The notes under the pieces: generated by a model
Seen by the model: only the letters and a program-made list of their open reading frames with translations
What the model was told of the DNA's origin: nothing
The model's database searches: none
Part shown: positions 17,299 to 27,500 of the stretch, piece after piece
Layout: each line of letters starts with the position of its first letter
Numbering within the stretch: position 1 is the first letter of the stretch
Assembly (NCBI GenBank): GCA_019359495.1
Contig: JAHHHF010000095.1
Span: 27,267 to 91,266 of the forward strand
Length of the DNA stretch: 64,000 bases
Origin: Goleter apudmare HA4340-LM2
Lineage (GTDB): Bacteria; Cyanobacteriota; Cyanobacteriia; Cyanobacteriales; Nostocaceae
Direction: 5' to 3'
Made by a program: the position numbers and the translations under genes

Positions 17299-18858
17299 TC
17301 ATTTAATTTCATTGGGATCAATCTCTTCTTCTACTATTTCAGCATTCCCTTGTAACGGCTTCACCACCCTGGCGATCGCTTCGGTGACAAATGCTTTAAT
17401 AAATTCATCGCGGCGATTGATTTGAAACTGGCGCTGTACAACCTCAGTCATCCCACCATCACCCCAATCTTGGTCATGACGAAAGTACTCAATAAAACTC
17501 TTACCAGCAATGCGGGTTAAATAAGCTGCTGTCACACTCTGAACAGCTCTACCCACAATAAAAGTTGCTGGATTGGTTTGTAAAGCCGTAGAGAGTAATT
17601 GAATTGCTCCCTTAACAATCCCTAAACTAGCAATAGTTTTTGCCAAAGAAAGGGCTAATTCTCGTCCCCGTTCCATATTCAATTCACAGCCGTAAATCTT
17701 GCCAATTTCTACTACCATTTGGGCATTGACGGCGGCTGTTGCCAGTAAATCTACGACTGGTAAAGGGGTAACTGATACCACCCCCGCAACAATCCACTGA
17801 AAGCGCTCGACTATTTTATCAGCTTGACGGCGACGCTGGGCATCGATGAGTTTTCTGGCTTCCTCTCCTAACCGCAGAGATTGTAAGAGAATATTATCTG
17901 CCACCAAGTCCTCACCCTCAGCCCGCAAAATTGCCGCCATCCGGCGCAGCAAGGGCACAATATCTGCTTCTGGTTCGTAGGTTTCACCAGTTTCTAGTTT
18001 TGCAGGCTGGGGATTAGCAGCGATCGCTACGACATCATTAGTGGCAATAAAACCCCGCACCCGTTGACGTAACCTCGCCAGGATGGCTTCCTTACTTTCA
18101 TCTGTGTAAAGATCAGTTTTGTTGAGAACTAAGAGCGATCGCTTACCAATTTCTGCCAAACTCCGCAACGGCTCATATTCTGACCGACGTAAATCATTAT
18201 CTACCACAAACAACAGTAAATCTGCTGCTGTTGCCAGTTCCCGTGCTAGTTGTTCCCGTTCCGTCCCTGCTACCCCTGCTTCTAAAATCCCCGGTGTATC
18301 TGTAATTAAAATTTTGCGTTCTAACCCCTTCAATCGCAGACAATAGGTTTCCCCGACTTGGGTTGTACCCATTGGCGCATCCACCTGTCCTACCATCCGC
18401 CCCATTACCGCATTTACCAGGGAAGTTTTCCCCGCACTTCCCGTACCGAACACCACTACTTGAATTTCGCCCCGTGCTAAGTTGGTTTCAATCTCCCGCG
18501 ATCGACTCAGTAAAGCTTGGCGTGCGACTTCATCTTGAATCTGTGCTACCTGTTGCCGCACAGCTTGTAAGGTAGTAGAAGCCGCATCAGATTTAGCCGC
18601 CGGAATTTGGGCGGTTGTCACTTGTTTACGGCGACGGCGCGATCGCTGTTCACCAGACTGGAGTACCAGCACATAATAAACAAAAGCCGCAACCAAAGCC
18701 CCAATTAGAACAATCAGCAGCAACAGCAGCAAATTACCCAGCAAGGGAGAATAGGACAATTGCCAATAGAGGCGTGATAGGGAATCAATCAGCCACAGGC
18801 TTAGTCCCAAAATAACGATTAAACCAACAATCAGCGTAACTATGCGTGATAGAGGCAT
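17299..18858 (-). CDS. Membrane-bound Era-like GTPase (DUF697 type)
   Basis: 519 residues. Two N-terminal membrane segments (~5-27 and ~41-66) and a basic stretch (RSRRRRK) are followed by a coiled region and a GTPase domain with G1 GTGSAGKTS (138-146), G2 around MGTT (163-166), G3 DTPG (187-190) and G4 NKTD (246-249). The C-terminal ~200 residues fit the DUF697/YcjF-type domain (VVSVTPLPVVDLLATAAVNAQMV). The family is common in cyanobacteria and function is unknown, probably membrane- or envelope-linked. The gene is separated from the defence cluster by repeats and has no obvious operon partner. Confidence 0.9.
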   Translation of the reverse strand: MPLSRIVTLIVGLIVILGLSLWLIDSLSRLYWQLSYSPLLGNLLLLLLIVLIGALVAAFVYYVLVLQSGEQRSRRRRKQVTTAQIPAAKSDAASTTLQAVRQQVAQIQDEVARQALLSRSREIETNLARGEIQVVVFGTGSAGKTSLVNAVMGRMVGQVDAPMGTTQVGETYCLRLKGLERKILITDTPGILEAGVAGTEREQLARELATAADLLLFVVDNDLRRSEYEPLRSLAEIGKRSLLVLNKTDLYTDESKEAILARLRQRVRGFIATNDVVAIAANPQPAKLETGETYEPEADIVPLLRRMAAILRAEGEDLVADNILLQSLRLGEEARKLIDAQRRRQADKIVERFQWIVAGVVSVTPLPVVDLLATAAVNAQMVVEIGKIYGCELNMERGRELALSLAKTIASLGIVKGAIQLLSTALQTNPATFIVGRAVQSVTAAYLTRIAGKSFIEYFRHDQDWGDGGMTEVVQRQFQINRRDEFIKAFVTEAIARVVKPLQGNAEIVEEEIDPNEIK

Positions 18859-19028
18859 GGGTGGCAGTGGTGGATATTCAGTACCCGGATGCTTCTTATA
18901 TTAATAGTTTCAACAGAATGGGGAATAGGGAATGAGGAATGGAAAGACTTGTTTGCCGTTAACAGCACTCCAACTCAGGGAATACTAACCTTGTAAATTT
19001 CAGCCATGCGACTTGTGCGGCGAAGTGG

Positions 19029-22000
19029 GTGCAGATGAATATACCAGTAGATGCAACAGCAGTTCTTGCCGGATATCAATTGATTGAACAACTCTATACT
19101 GGCTCTAGAACTGCTGTCTATCGAGGCATGAGATCAGCAGATCAGCAAGCTGTGGTGATCAAACTGCTAAACCGCGAGTACCCAACTTTTTATGAACTCT
19201 TACAGTTTCGCAATCAGTATACCATCACCAAAAATCTCAATATTCCGGGTATTGTGCGTCCCTACAGTCTAGAAACCTATCGTCATGGCTATGCCCTAGT
19301 AATGGAAGATTTTGGTGGTATTTCACTGCGAGACTATATACAAACCCATCCACCTGCACTGACTGAGTTTCTGGAAATTGGTCTGCAATTAGCTGATATT
19401 CTCAACTACCTGTATCATCACCAGATTATCCACAAAGACATTAAACCTGCAAATATCCTCATTCACCCAGACACAAAACAAGTCAAAATCATCGATTTTA
19501 GTATTGCCTCACTCTTACCCAAGGAAACCCAAGAAATCAAAAATCCCAATGTGTTAGAAGGGACGTTGGCTTACCTAGCACCAGAACAAACCGGCAGAAT
19601 GAACCGGGGTATTGATTATCGGGCAGATTTTTATGCATTGGGGGTGACATTTTTTGAAGTCCTGACAGGAGAAGTACCGTTTCAGTCTGATGATCCGATG
19701 GAGTTGGTGCATTGCCATATTGCTAAAATGCCTACTGCATTAGGTAACAGGAAAGCGATTCCCCAGGTGATTTCAGATATTGTGATGAAGCTGATGGCGA
19801 AAAATGCTGAAGACCGCTATCAGAGTGCATTGGGAATAAAATATGATTTGGAGATTTGTTTACATCAGCTAAAAGGAACTGGTAAGGTTAAAGACTTTGA
19901 AATTGCCCAACGGGATGTGTGCGATCGCTTCCTCATTCCTGAAAAATTATATGGTAGAGAAGCAGAAGTCCAACAACTATTAGCAGCATTTGAGCGAGTT
20001 GCTCAGGGTAATAATGAACTGATGTTAGTCGCGGGATTTTCTGGTATTGGTAAAACTGCTGTAGTTAACGAAGTCCACAAACCTATAGTTAAACAACGAG
20101 GTTATTTCATTAAAGGGAAATTTGACCAATTTAATCGCAACATTCCGTTTTCTGCTTTTGTGCAAGCCTTTCGTGATTTCATGATGCAGCTGTTCACAGA
20201 AAGTGACCAACAACTACAAAAATGGCAATTAAAAATTCTGGAAGCTGTAGGTGGAAACGGACAAGTAATTATTGAAGTTATCCCCGAATTAGAAAGAATT
20301 ATTGGACAGCAACCACCAGTAGCAAAACTATCAGGAAATGAGGCACGAAATCGCTTTAATTTATTATTTCAAAAATTCATCCAAGTATTTACTACGGAAG
20401 ATCATCCTTTAGTGATATTTTTAGATGATTTACAATGGGCTGATTCTGCTTCATTGAAGCTACTGCAACTGTTAATAAATGAAACGGATAATTATTTATT
20501 ATTAATAGGTTCCTATCGAGATAACGAAGTATCACCTTTACATCCCTTGATACTAACATTAGAAAATATTAGCAAAACAGGTGCAGTAGTTAATACCATC
20601 ACATTGCAACCACTCAGTCAATGGAAATTAAGTCAGTTAGTTATTGACACACTCAAATGTTCAGAAAACCCAGCACTTCCTCTAGCTCAATTGGTATATC
20701 AAAAAACCGAAGGTAATCCCTTTTTTGCAACGCAGTTTCTCAAAGGATTATACCAAGATAGATTAATTCAGTTCAATTTTACAGAAAGGTGCTGGCAGTG
20801 TGACATCACACAAGTGAATCAGCAAGCACTCACAGACGATGTTGTCACCTTTATGGCATTTCAATTGCGGAGGCTTCCGAGATCAACTCAAGAAATCTTG
20901 CAATTAGCTGCTTGTATTGGCAATCAATTTGATTTAACAACCTTAGCGATCGTTGCGGAAGAATCAGAGTTAGAAACGGCGGCTTTGTTATGGAAAGCAT
21001 TGCAGGAAGGCTTAATTTTACCACAGACTGAGGTTTATAAGTTTTTTCAGGATGGCGGGGGATTAGATAATACTAAAAACTGGGAACTAGAAACTGGACA
21101 ATCTTCTCTGTACCCAACTTATAAATTTCTGCATGACCGAGTGCAACAAGCTGCTTACTCATTAATTCCTGAAGATCAGAGAAAAACAACACATTTAAAA
21201 ATTGGGCAACTCTTATTAAAGAATACCTCTTTATTAGAACAGGAGGAGAAAATATTTGAAATTGTTAATCAGCTAAATTTTGGTATAGATTTAATTACCA
21301 ATCAGCTAGAAAGAAATCAATTAGTTCAACTCAACCTGATAGCAGGTCAAAAGGCAAAGTTATCTACAGCTTATGAGACAGCTATTAGATATTTGAATAC
21401 TGGGCTAGAAATGTTAGCAGTTGATAGTTGGCAGTCTCAGTATGACTTAACCATCAAAATCTACATTGAAACTATAGAAGCAGAGTATTTAAACATTAAC
21501 TTTGAACGTTCAAATCAGTTAATTGAAATCGCCTTGAGTAACACTAAGAATATTCTTGAGCAAGTCAAGATATATGAAGCAAAAATGCAGATTTATATAG
21601 CTCAGTTAGAAATGTTGAAAGCTATTGAAACTGGGCTACAAGTTCTAGAAAAGTTAGACGTTCATCTTGTAGATTTAATAAATGATGAGAGCTTAATAGT
21701 TGAATTACCAAACTTAGATGATCTAGAAAATTTTTTAGTTATGACTGATCCATATAAATTGTCAGCAATGCAGATTATCAAAATTCTCTGCGCTCCAGTT
21801 TTCATGGCTAAACCAGAAATTTTTCCGCAAATAATCATTACAATGGTCAATCTCTGTATTGAGCATGGTAATTCAGCATTATCTGCATTTGCTTATGGCT
21901 TTTATGGATTGTTAATGTCTGGGATTGGCAAATTAAACGCCGGATACCATGCTGGGAACATTGCTTTAAAGCTTTTAGATAAATTTGATGCTAAAGAATT

Positions 22001-24428
22001 AAAAGCAAAAGTTTTTAATTTGTATAACTCTAATATTAGAAACTGGAAAGAACACACTAGAAATAGTATTAAGCCGTTACAAGAAGGAGTGCAAAGTGGT
22101 TTAGAAACAGGTGATATTGAGTGGGGTGGCTATTCGGCGGCTAATCTGTGTAGTTATCTATTTTTCTGTACAGATAACTTAGAATCTGTTGTTCAGCAAC
22201 AAGCAATATATGTCGATATTTGCATAAAAATTAAGCAAGAAATACCTATGCATTTTTCGCAGATATGGCGTCAACTAGGTTTAAATTTACAAGGTTTATC
22301 TCCAGATAAAAATTTATTGATTGGAGACAGCTTTGATGAGGCTGAAAAACTACCTTGTTTAATTACTGCTAAAAGTGGTACGGTATTATTCATTTTCTAC
22401 GTAGCTAAAACAATTTTACTGTACCAATTTGGTGATTATGCCCAGGCTTTAAAAGTAGTCGATTTGGCAAACGAACAGGCAGGATCTGCATTTGGATTTA
22501 TGCAGGTGATTATTCTTAATTTTTATCACTCTCTGGCGCTGAGTGCTCACTATTTGCAAGTTGAAGTTAGTGAACAACAAAAGTATTTAGAGCAAATTAA
22601 AGCCAATCAAGAAAAAATGCAATTCTGGGTAGATCATGCGCCGATGAACAATCAACATCGCTATGATTTGGTAGAGGCAGAAAAGGCGCGAATACTTGGT
22701 AAATCGTGGGAAGCTGCTGACTTATATGATTGTGCCATCAAAGGAGCCAAAGAAAACGGTTATATCCAAGAAAAAGCGATCGCTAACGAACTTGCAGCTA
22801 AATTTTACTTAGGGTGGGGTAAAGAAAAAGTAGCTCAGGCATATATGCAAGAAGCATACTACTGCTATGCACGATGGGGAGCGAAGGCGAAAACAGATAA
22901 CTTAGAAACACGCTATCCCCAACTGGTTCAAGCTATTCTACAACAACAAAAACCCAGCTTTAACCCTCTTGAAACCATTGCAGCGATCACTAGTACTTCC
23001 ACTCAAAAAATACTACACACTTCTAGTTCCGGTAGTACTAGTGTTTCTGAAGCTTTAGATTTTGCGTCTGTTCTCAAAGCAGCGCAAATTATTTCTAGTA
23101 GCATTCAATTAGATGAATTAATTGCCAGCGTCACTAAAATTATTTTAGAAAATGCCGGAGCCAAAAAATGTGTGCTGATTCTGCTAGGTGAAAGTGAATG
23201 GCAAGTGAGGGCAATTACCTCTATTAATTCCGCAGACAATCTCACAAATGCTATTCTAGTTACAAAACTACTAGATGATTGCTCAGAGGTTCCTGTCAAA
23301 CTAGTTCAATATGTCAAAAGAACCTTAGAACCCGTTGTGATTGACAATTGCCAAACCGAAGTTAAGGGCTTAATTGGTGATTACATGATTCAACATCAAC
23401 CAAAAAGTGCTTTGTGTACACCGATTCTGAATCAAGGACATTTGGTTGGGATACTTTATCTAGAAAATAGCTTAACCCAAGGTGTATTTACAAGCGATCG
23501 CTTAACAGTTGTAAATTTCTTATGTGCCCAAGCTGCAATTTCTCTAGAAAATGCTCAACTCTATCAGCAGGCACAGCAAGCACTGCAAGATTTGCAACAA
23601 ACACAATTAAAACTTGTTCAGAGTGAAAAAATGTCAGCTTTGGGTAACTTAGTTGCAGGTGTTGCCCATGAAATGAATAATCCCTTGGGTTTCATTGCCT
23701 CTAGTCTCAAACAAGCCCGGCCTAATATTATAGATTTGACTGAACATTTACAACATTATCGCCATCAGTTTCCTGATCCTGGAGATCAGATTATGGAACA
23801 TGGTGAAGAAATCGACATCGATTATCTTTTGGAAGATTTACCAAAAATGATTTCGTCAATGCAAGTAGCGTGCGATCGCCTCAAAAATATTAGCGTTTCT
23901 TTAAGAACTTTTTCCCGGGCTGATCTAGACTACAAAGTCCCTTGCAATCTTCACGAAGGCATTGATAGCACAATCTTAATTCTCAAGCATCGGCTGAAAG
24001 CAAATGAAAATCGTCCGGCGATTGCAGTGGTTAAAAACTACGGTGATTTACCCCCAATTGAATGCTTCCCTGGGCAACTAAATCAAGTGTTTATGAACCT
24101 ACTAGCCAATGCCATTGATGCTTTAGAAGAATCTAACCAAGGACTGAGTTATCAAGATATCCAAGCTCATCCTAATCACATTATAATTCGCACTTATTTA
24201 CAAGATAACTATGTCAAAATTTGTATTTCTGATAATGGTATTGGGATCAAAGAAGCAGTAAAAGAGCGAATTTTTGATCATTTATTTACTACTAAAGATG
24301 TAGGTAAAGGTACAGGTTTAGGACTGGCGATCGCCCGTCAAATCGTTGAAGAAACTCACAAGGGTAAATTGAGTTTAAATTCTGTTCTATATGAGGGTAC
24401 AGAATTTATTGTTGAAATCCCATTGTAA
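19029..24428 (+). CDS. Hybrid Ser/Thr kinase-ATPase-GAF-histidine kinase
   Basis: 1799 residues counted from the GTG at 19029; the ATG at 19035 is an equally good start. Order: protein-kinase-like domain (~10-280; degenerate Gly loop YTGSRTAVYRG, HKDIKPANIL, DFS instead of DFG), AAA/STAND-type ATPase (~305-600; GFSGIGKTAVV near 335, FLDDLQWAD Walker B), long helical repeat region (~650-1290), GAF domain (~1340-1500) and a histidine kinase (phospho-His near 1546 in VAHEMNNP, N box ANAIDAL, DNGIGI, GKGTGLGLAIA). This is the HstK-like architecture found in Anabaena/Nostoc. No receiver domain is present, so an unlinked response regulator is expected. 74 bp upstream of a paralogue. Confidence 0.93.
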   Translation: MQMNIPVDATAVLAGYQLIEQLYTGSRTAVYRGMRSADQQAVVIKLLNREYPTFYELLQFRNQYTITKNLNIPGIVRPYSLETYRHGYALVMEDFGGISLRDYIQTHPPALTEFLEIGLQLADILNYLYHHQIIHKDIKPANILIHPDTKQVKIIDFSIASLLPKETQEIKNPNVLEGTLAYLAPEQTGRMNRGIDYRADFYALGVTFFEVLTGEVPFQSDDPMELVHCHIAKMPTALGNRKAIPQVISDIVMKLMAKNAEDRYQSALGIKYDLEICLHQLKGTGKVKDFEIAQRDVCDRFLIPEKLYGREAEVQQLLAAFERVAQGNNELMLVAGFSGIGKTAVVNEVHKPIVKQRGYFIKGKFDQFNRNIPFSAFVQAFRDFMMQLFTESDQQLQKWQLKILEAVGGNGQVIIEVIPELERIIGQQPPVAKLSGNEARNRFNLLFQKFIQVFTTEDHPLVIFLDDLQWADSASLKLLQLLINETDNYLLLIGSYRDNEVSPLHPLILTLENISKTGAVVNTITLQPLSQWKLSQLVIDTLKCSENPALPLAQLVYQKTEGNPFFATQFLKGLYQDRLIQFNFTERCWQCDITQVNQQALTDDVVTFMAFQLRRLPRSTQEILQLAACIGNQFDLTTLAIVAEESELETAALLWKALQEGLILPQTEVYKFFQDGGGLDNTKNWELETGQSSLYPTYKFLHDRVQQAAYSLIPEDQRKTTHLKIGQLLLKNTSLLEQEEKIFEIVNQLNFGIDLITNQLERNQLVQLNLIAGQKAKLSTAYETAIRYLNTGLEMLAVDSWQSQYDLTIKIYIETIEAEYLNINFERSNQLIEIALSNTKNILEQVKIYEAKMQIYIAQLEMLKAIETGLQVLEKLDVHLVDLINDESLIVELPNLDDLENFLVMTDPYKLSAMQIIKILCAPVFMAKPEIFPQIIITMVNLCIEHGNSALSAFAYGFYGLLMSGIGKLNAGYHAGNIALKLLDKFDAKELKAKVFNLYNSNIRNWKEHTRNSIKPLQEGVQSGLETGDIEWGGYSAANLCSYLFFCTDNLESVVQQQAIYVDICIKIKQEIPMHFSQIWRQLGLNLQGLSPDKNLLIGDSFDEAEKLPCLITAKSGTVLFIFYVAKTILLYQFGDYAQALKVVDLANEQAGSAFGFMQVIILNFYHSLALSAHYLQVEVSEQQKYLEQIKANQEKMQFWVDHAPMNNQHRYDLVEAEKARILGKSWEAADLYDCAIKGAKENGYIQEKAIANELAAKFYLGWGKEKVAQAYMQEAYYCYARWGAKAKTDNLETRYPQLVQAILQQQKPSFNPLETIAAITSTSTQKILHTSSSGSTSVSEALDFASVLKAAQIISSSIQLDELIASVTKIILENAGAKKCVLILLGESEWQVRAITSINSADNLTNAILVTKLLDDCSEVPVKLVQYVKRTLEPVVIDNCQTEVKGLIGDYMIQHQPKSALCTPILNQGHLVGILYLENSLTQGVFTSDRLTVVNFLCAQAAISLENAQLYQQAQQALQDLQQTQLKLVQSEKMSALGNLVAGVAHEMNNPLGFIASSLKQARPNIIDLTEHLQHYRHQFPDPGDQIMEHGEEIDIDYLLEDLPKMISSMQVACDRLKNISVSLRTFSRADLDYKVPCNLHEGIDSTILILKHRLKANENRPAIAVVKNYGDLPPIECFPGQLNQVFMNLLANAIDALEESNQGLSYQDIQAHPNHIIIRTYLQDNYVKICISDNGIGIKEAVKERIFDHLFTTKDVGKGTGLGLAIARQIVEETHKGKLSLNSVLYEGTEFIVEIPL

Positions 24429-24502
24429 ATTTTTGCTCTTGCTTCTCAAAAACTTCATATATCTGGGAACACTAGATCTAGACGTAATCAGAATTTAGTA
24501 CT

Positions 24503-27500
24503 ATGGTTAACACTTTAATCAGTATCCCTGGATATCAGATCAGTGAAGAAATTTACAATGGTTCCAGAACCTTGGTTTATCGAGGATATCAAGAAATTGA
24601 CTCTTTACCTGTAGTCATCAAACTACTGAAAAATCCTTACCCTAGTTTCAGTGAATTGGTACAATTTAGTAATCAATACACCATTGCTAAAAATCTTCAT
24701 CAACCGGGAATTATCCAAACTTATAGCTTAGAAGCATATCAAAATAGCTATGTTTTGGTGATGGAAGATTATGGAGGTGTTCCCTTAAAAAATTATTTCG
24801 CCAACGACATACAGATGTTACATCTAACGTCTGTACAGGATTTTTTAGAAATAGCGATCGCTATTTGCAGCACTTTAGATATTCTCTTTCAGGAACGCAT
24901 TATTCATAAAGATATAAAACCCAGCAATATTTTAATTAATCCCCAAACCAAACAAGTTAAATTAATTGACTTTAGTATTGCATCTTTACTACCACGGGAA
25001 ACACAAACACTTGTCAATCCCAATGTTTTAGAAGGGACACTAGCTTATATTTCCCCAGAACAAACTGGAAGAATGAATCGCGGTATAGACTACCGAACTG
25101 ACTTTTATTCTTTGGGTGTGACTTTTTATGAGTTACTCACAGGAGAGTTACCTTTTCCATCCAATGACCTCATGGAGTTGGTACATTTTCATATTGCTAA
25201 ACCAGCACCGTTAGTACATGAAATTAACCCACAAATCCCGTCGGTACTCTCTGCTATTGTTAGTAAATTGATGGCGAAAAATTCAGAAGACAGATATCAA
25301 AGTGCATTGGGATTAAAATTTGATTTAGAAACTTGTTTACATCAGTTAAAAGAAACTGGCAGGATTAATTACTTTGAGATTGCGCGCAGAGATGTGTGCG
25401 ATCGCTTCCTGATTCCCGATAAAATTTATGGACGAGAAACCGAAATAGCAGTCTTACTTCAAGCCTTTGAGCGAGTTAGTATTGGCACTACAGAAATGAT
25501 GCTAGTAGCTGGTTGTTCTGGGATTGGCAAAACTGCGATCGTCAACGAAATTCATAAACTAATTGTGCGGCAACGAGGTTATTTTATCAAAGGTAAATTC
25601 GACCAATTTAACCGTAATATTCCTTTCAGTGCATTTGTACAAGTATTCCGGGATCTAATGGAGCAATTGCTCACAGAAAGTGACACTCAAATCCAGCAAT
25701 GGAGAAACCAGATATTAGAAGCTGTGGGAGAAAATGGGGAAGTAATTATTAAAGTCATTCCCGAATTAGAAAGAATTATTGGTCAACAACTACCAGCACC
25801 AGAACTATCAGGAACGGCTGCTCAAAATAGATTTAATTTATTGTTCCAAAAGTTTACCCAAGTTTTTACTACTGCTGAACATCCATTGGTGATGTTTTTA
25901 GATGATTTGCAATGGGCTGATTCAGCATCGCTGAAGTTAATGCAGTTATTAATGGCTGATACAGGACATTTATTGTTAATTGGTGCATATCGTGACCACG
26001 AAACGTGTCTCGTCAATGAAGTGCATCCATTAATGTTGACTTTAAATGAGATTCAAAAAACATCAACAACGATTAATACAATTACTCTCAGGCCACTCAG
26101 TCAAACGCAAGTTAATCAATTAGTTGCTGACACACTTAAATGTTCAGAAAACTTAGCATTGCCTCTAGCTCTACTAGTATCTCAAAAAACCCAAGGTAAT
26201 CCGTTTTTCGCTACACAGTTTCTTAAAGCATTGCATCAAAATCAACTCATTCAATTTAACTTTGAGTTAGGTCATTGGCAATGTGACATTACACAAGTGA
26301 GTCAGCAAGCAGTGACAGATGATGTTGTGGCCTTTATGGCATTTCAGTTACAAAGACTACCGCAATCAACTCAAGAGGTATTGCAGTTAGCTGCTTGTAT
26401 TGGTAATCAGTTTGATTTAACAACTTTAGCAATTGTTGCAGAATCATCGGAAATCGAAACTGCGGCTTGTTTGTGGAAGGCATTACAAGAAGGCTTGATT
26501 TTGCCCCAGAGCGAAGTTTATAAGTTTTTTCAAGGAAATCATTCTGAAGCATTGGTAAATAATCAAGTTGATTTCAGTCAATCACCTAGCTATAAATTTC
26601 TTCATGACCGCATCCAACAAGCAGCCTATTCTTTAATACCAACAGAGTATAAACAGTCAACACACCTGAAGATTGGGAAACTGCTTTTGCATAATATCCC
26701 AGAATCAGAAAGGGAAGAAAAGATTTTTGAGATTGTCAATCAATTAAATGTAGGTGTACAGTTAATTACTCAGAATCATCAACTTGAGCAATTAGTCCAG
26801 TTAAATTTGATGGCTGGACGCAAAGCTAAAAATTCTACTGCTTATGCTGCTGCTGTTAGTTATTTAAATATGGGTTTAGAAATACTAACTACGAATAGTT
26901 GGCAAACTCATTATGATTTAACCCTAGCACTGCATATAGAAAATATAGAAGCGCAATATCTCAAGGCTAACTTCGCCGCCGCAACTGCCTTAACCGAAAT
27001 TGTTTTAAAGCAAGCTAATAACTTACTTGATCGGGTGCGATCACATGAGTTACAAATACAGATTTGTGTTGCTCAACGACAGCCCCATCAAGCAATTGAT
27101 ATCGGATTACAGACCCTAGAATTATTGGGTTATCCCATGCTTACAGAACTAGATTCAGATAGCTTCATAATGCAACTTCCAGATTTAGAAGCAGAATTCC
27201 TAGAGATGACCGATCCCTATCAATTAGCTGCGATGCGAATACTCAAAACTATTTTGAGTCCCATTCTAGCAGGTAAACCTGAAATTTTACCCCTAGCAAT
27301 TATCTCACAAATTAAACTTTGTATTCAATATGGTCTCTCAGATTTGGCAACTGGAGCCTATGTTTGGTATGGAACGATCCTCTGTGGAGGAGTTGGGAAT
27401 ATTCAGGCGGGATATGATGCTGGTCAACTAGCTTTGAAATTACTCAAACATTTCGACACTAAGAATTTTAAATGCTCGACCTACAATATGTTTTATACTT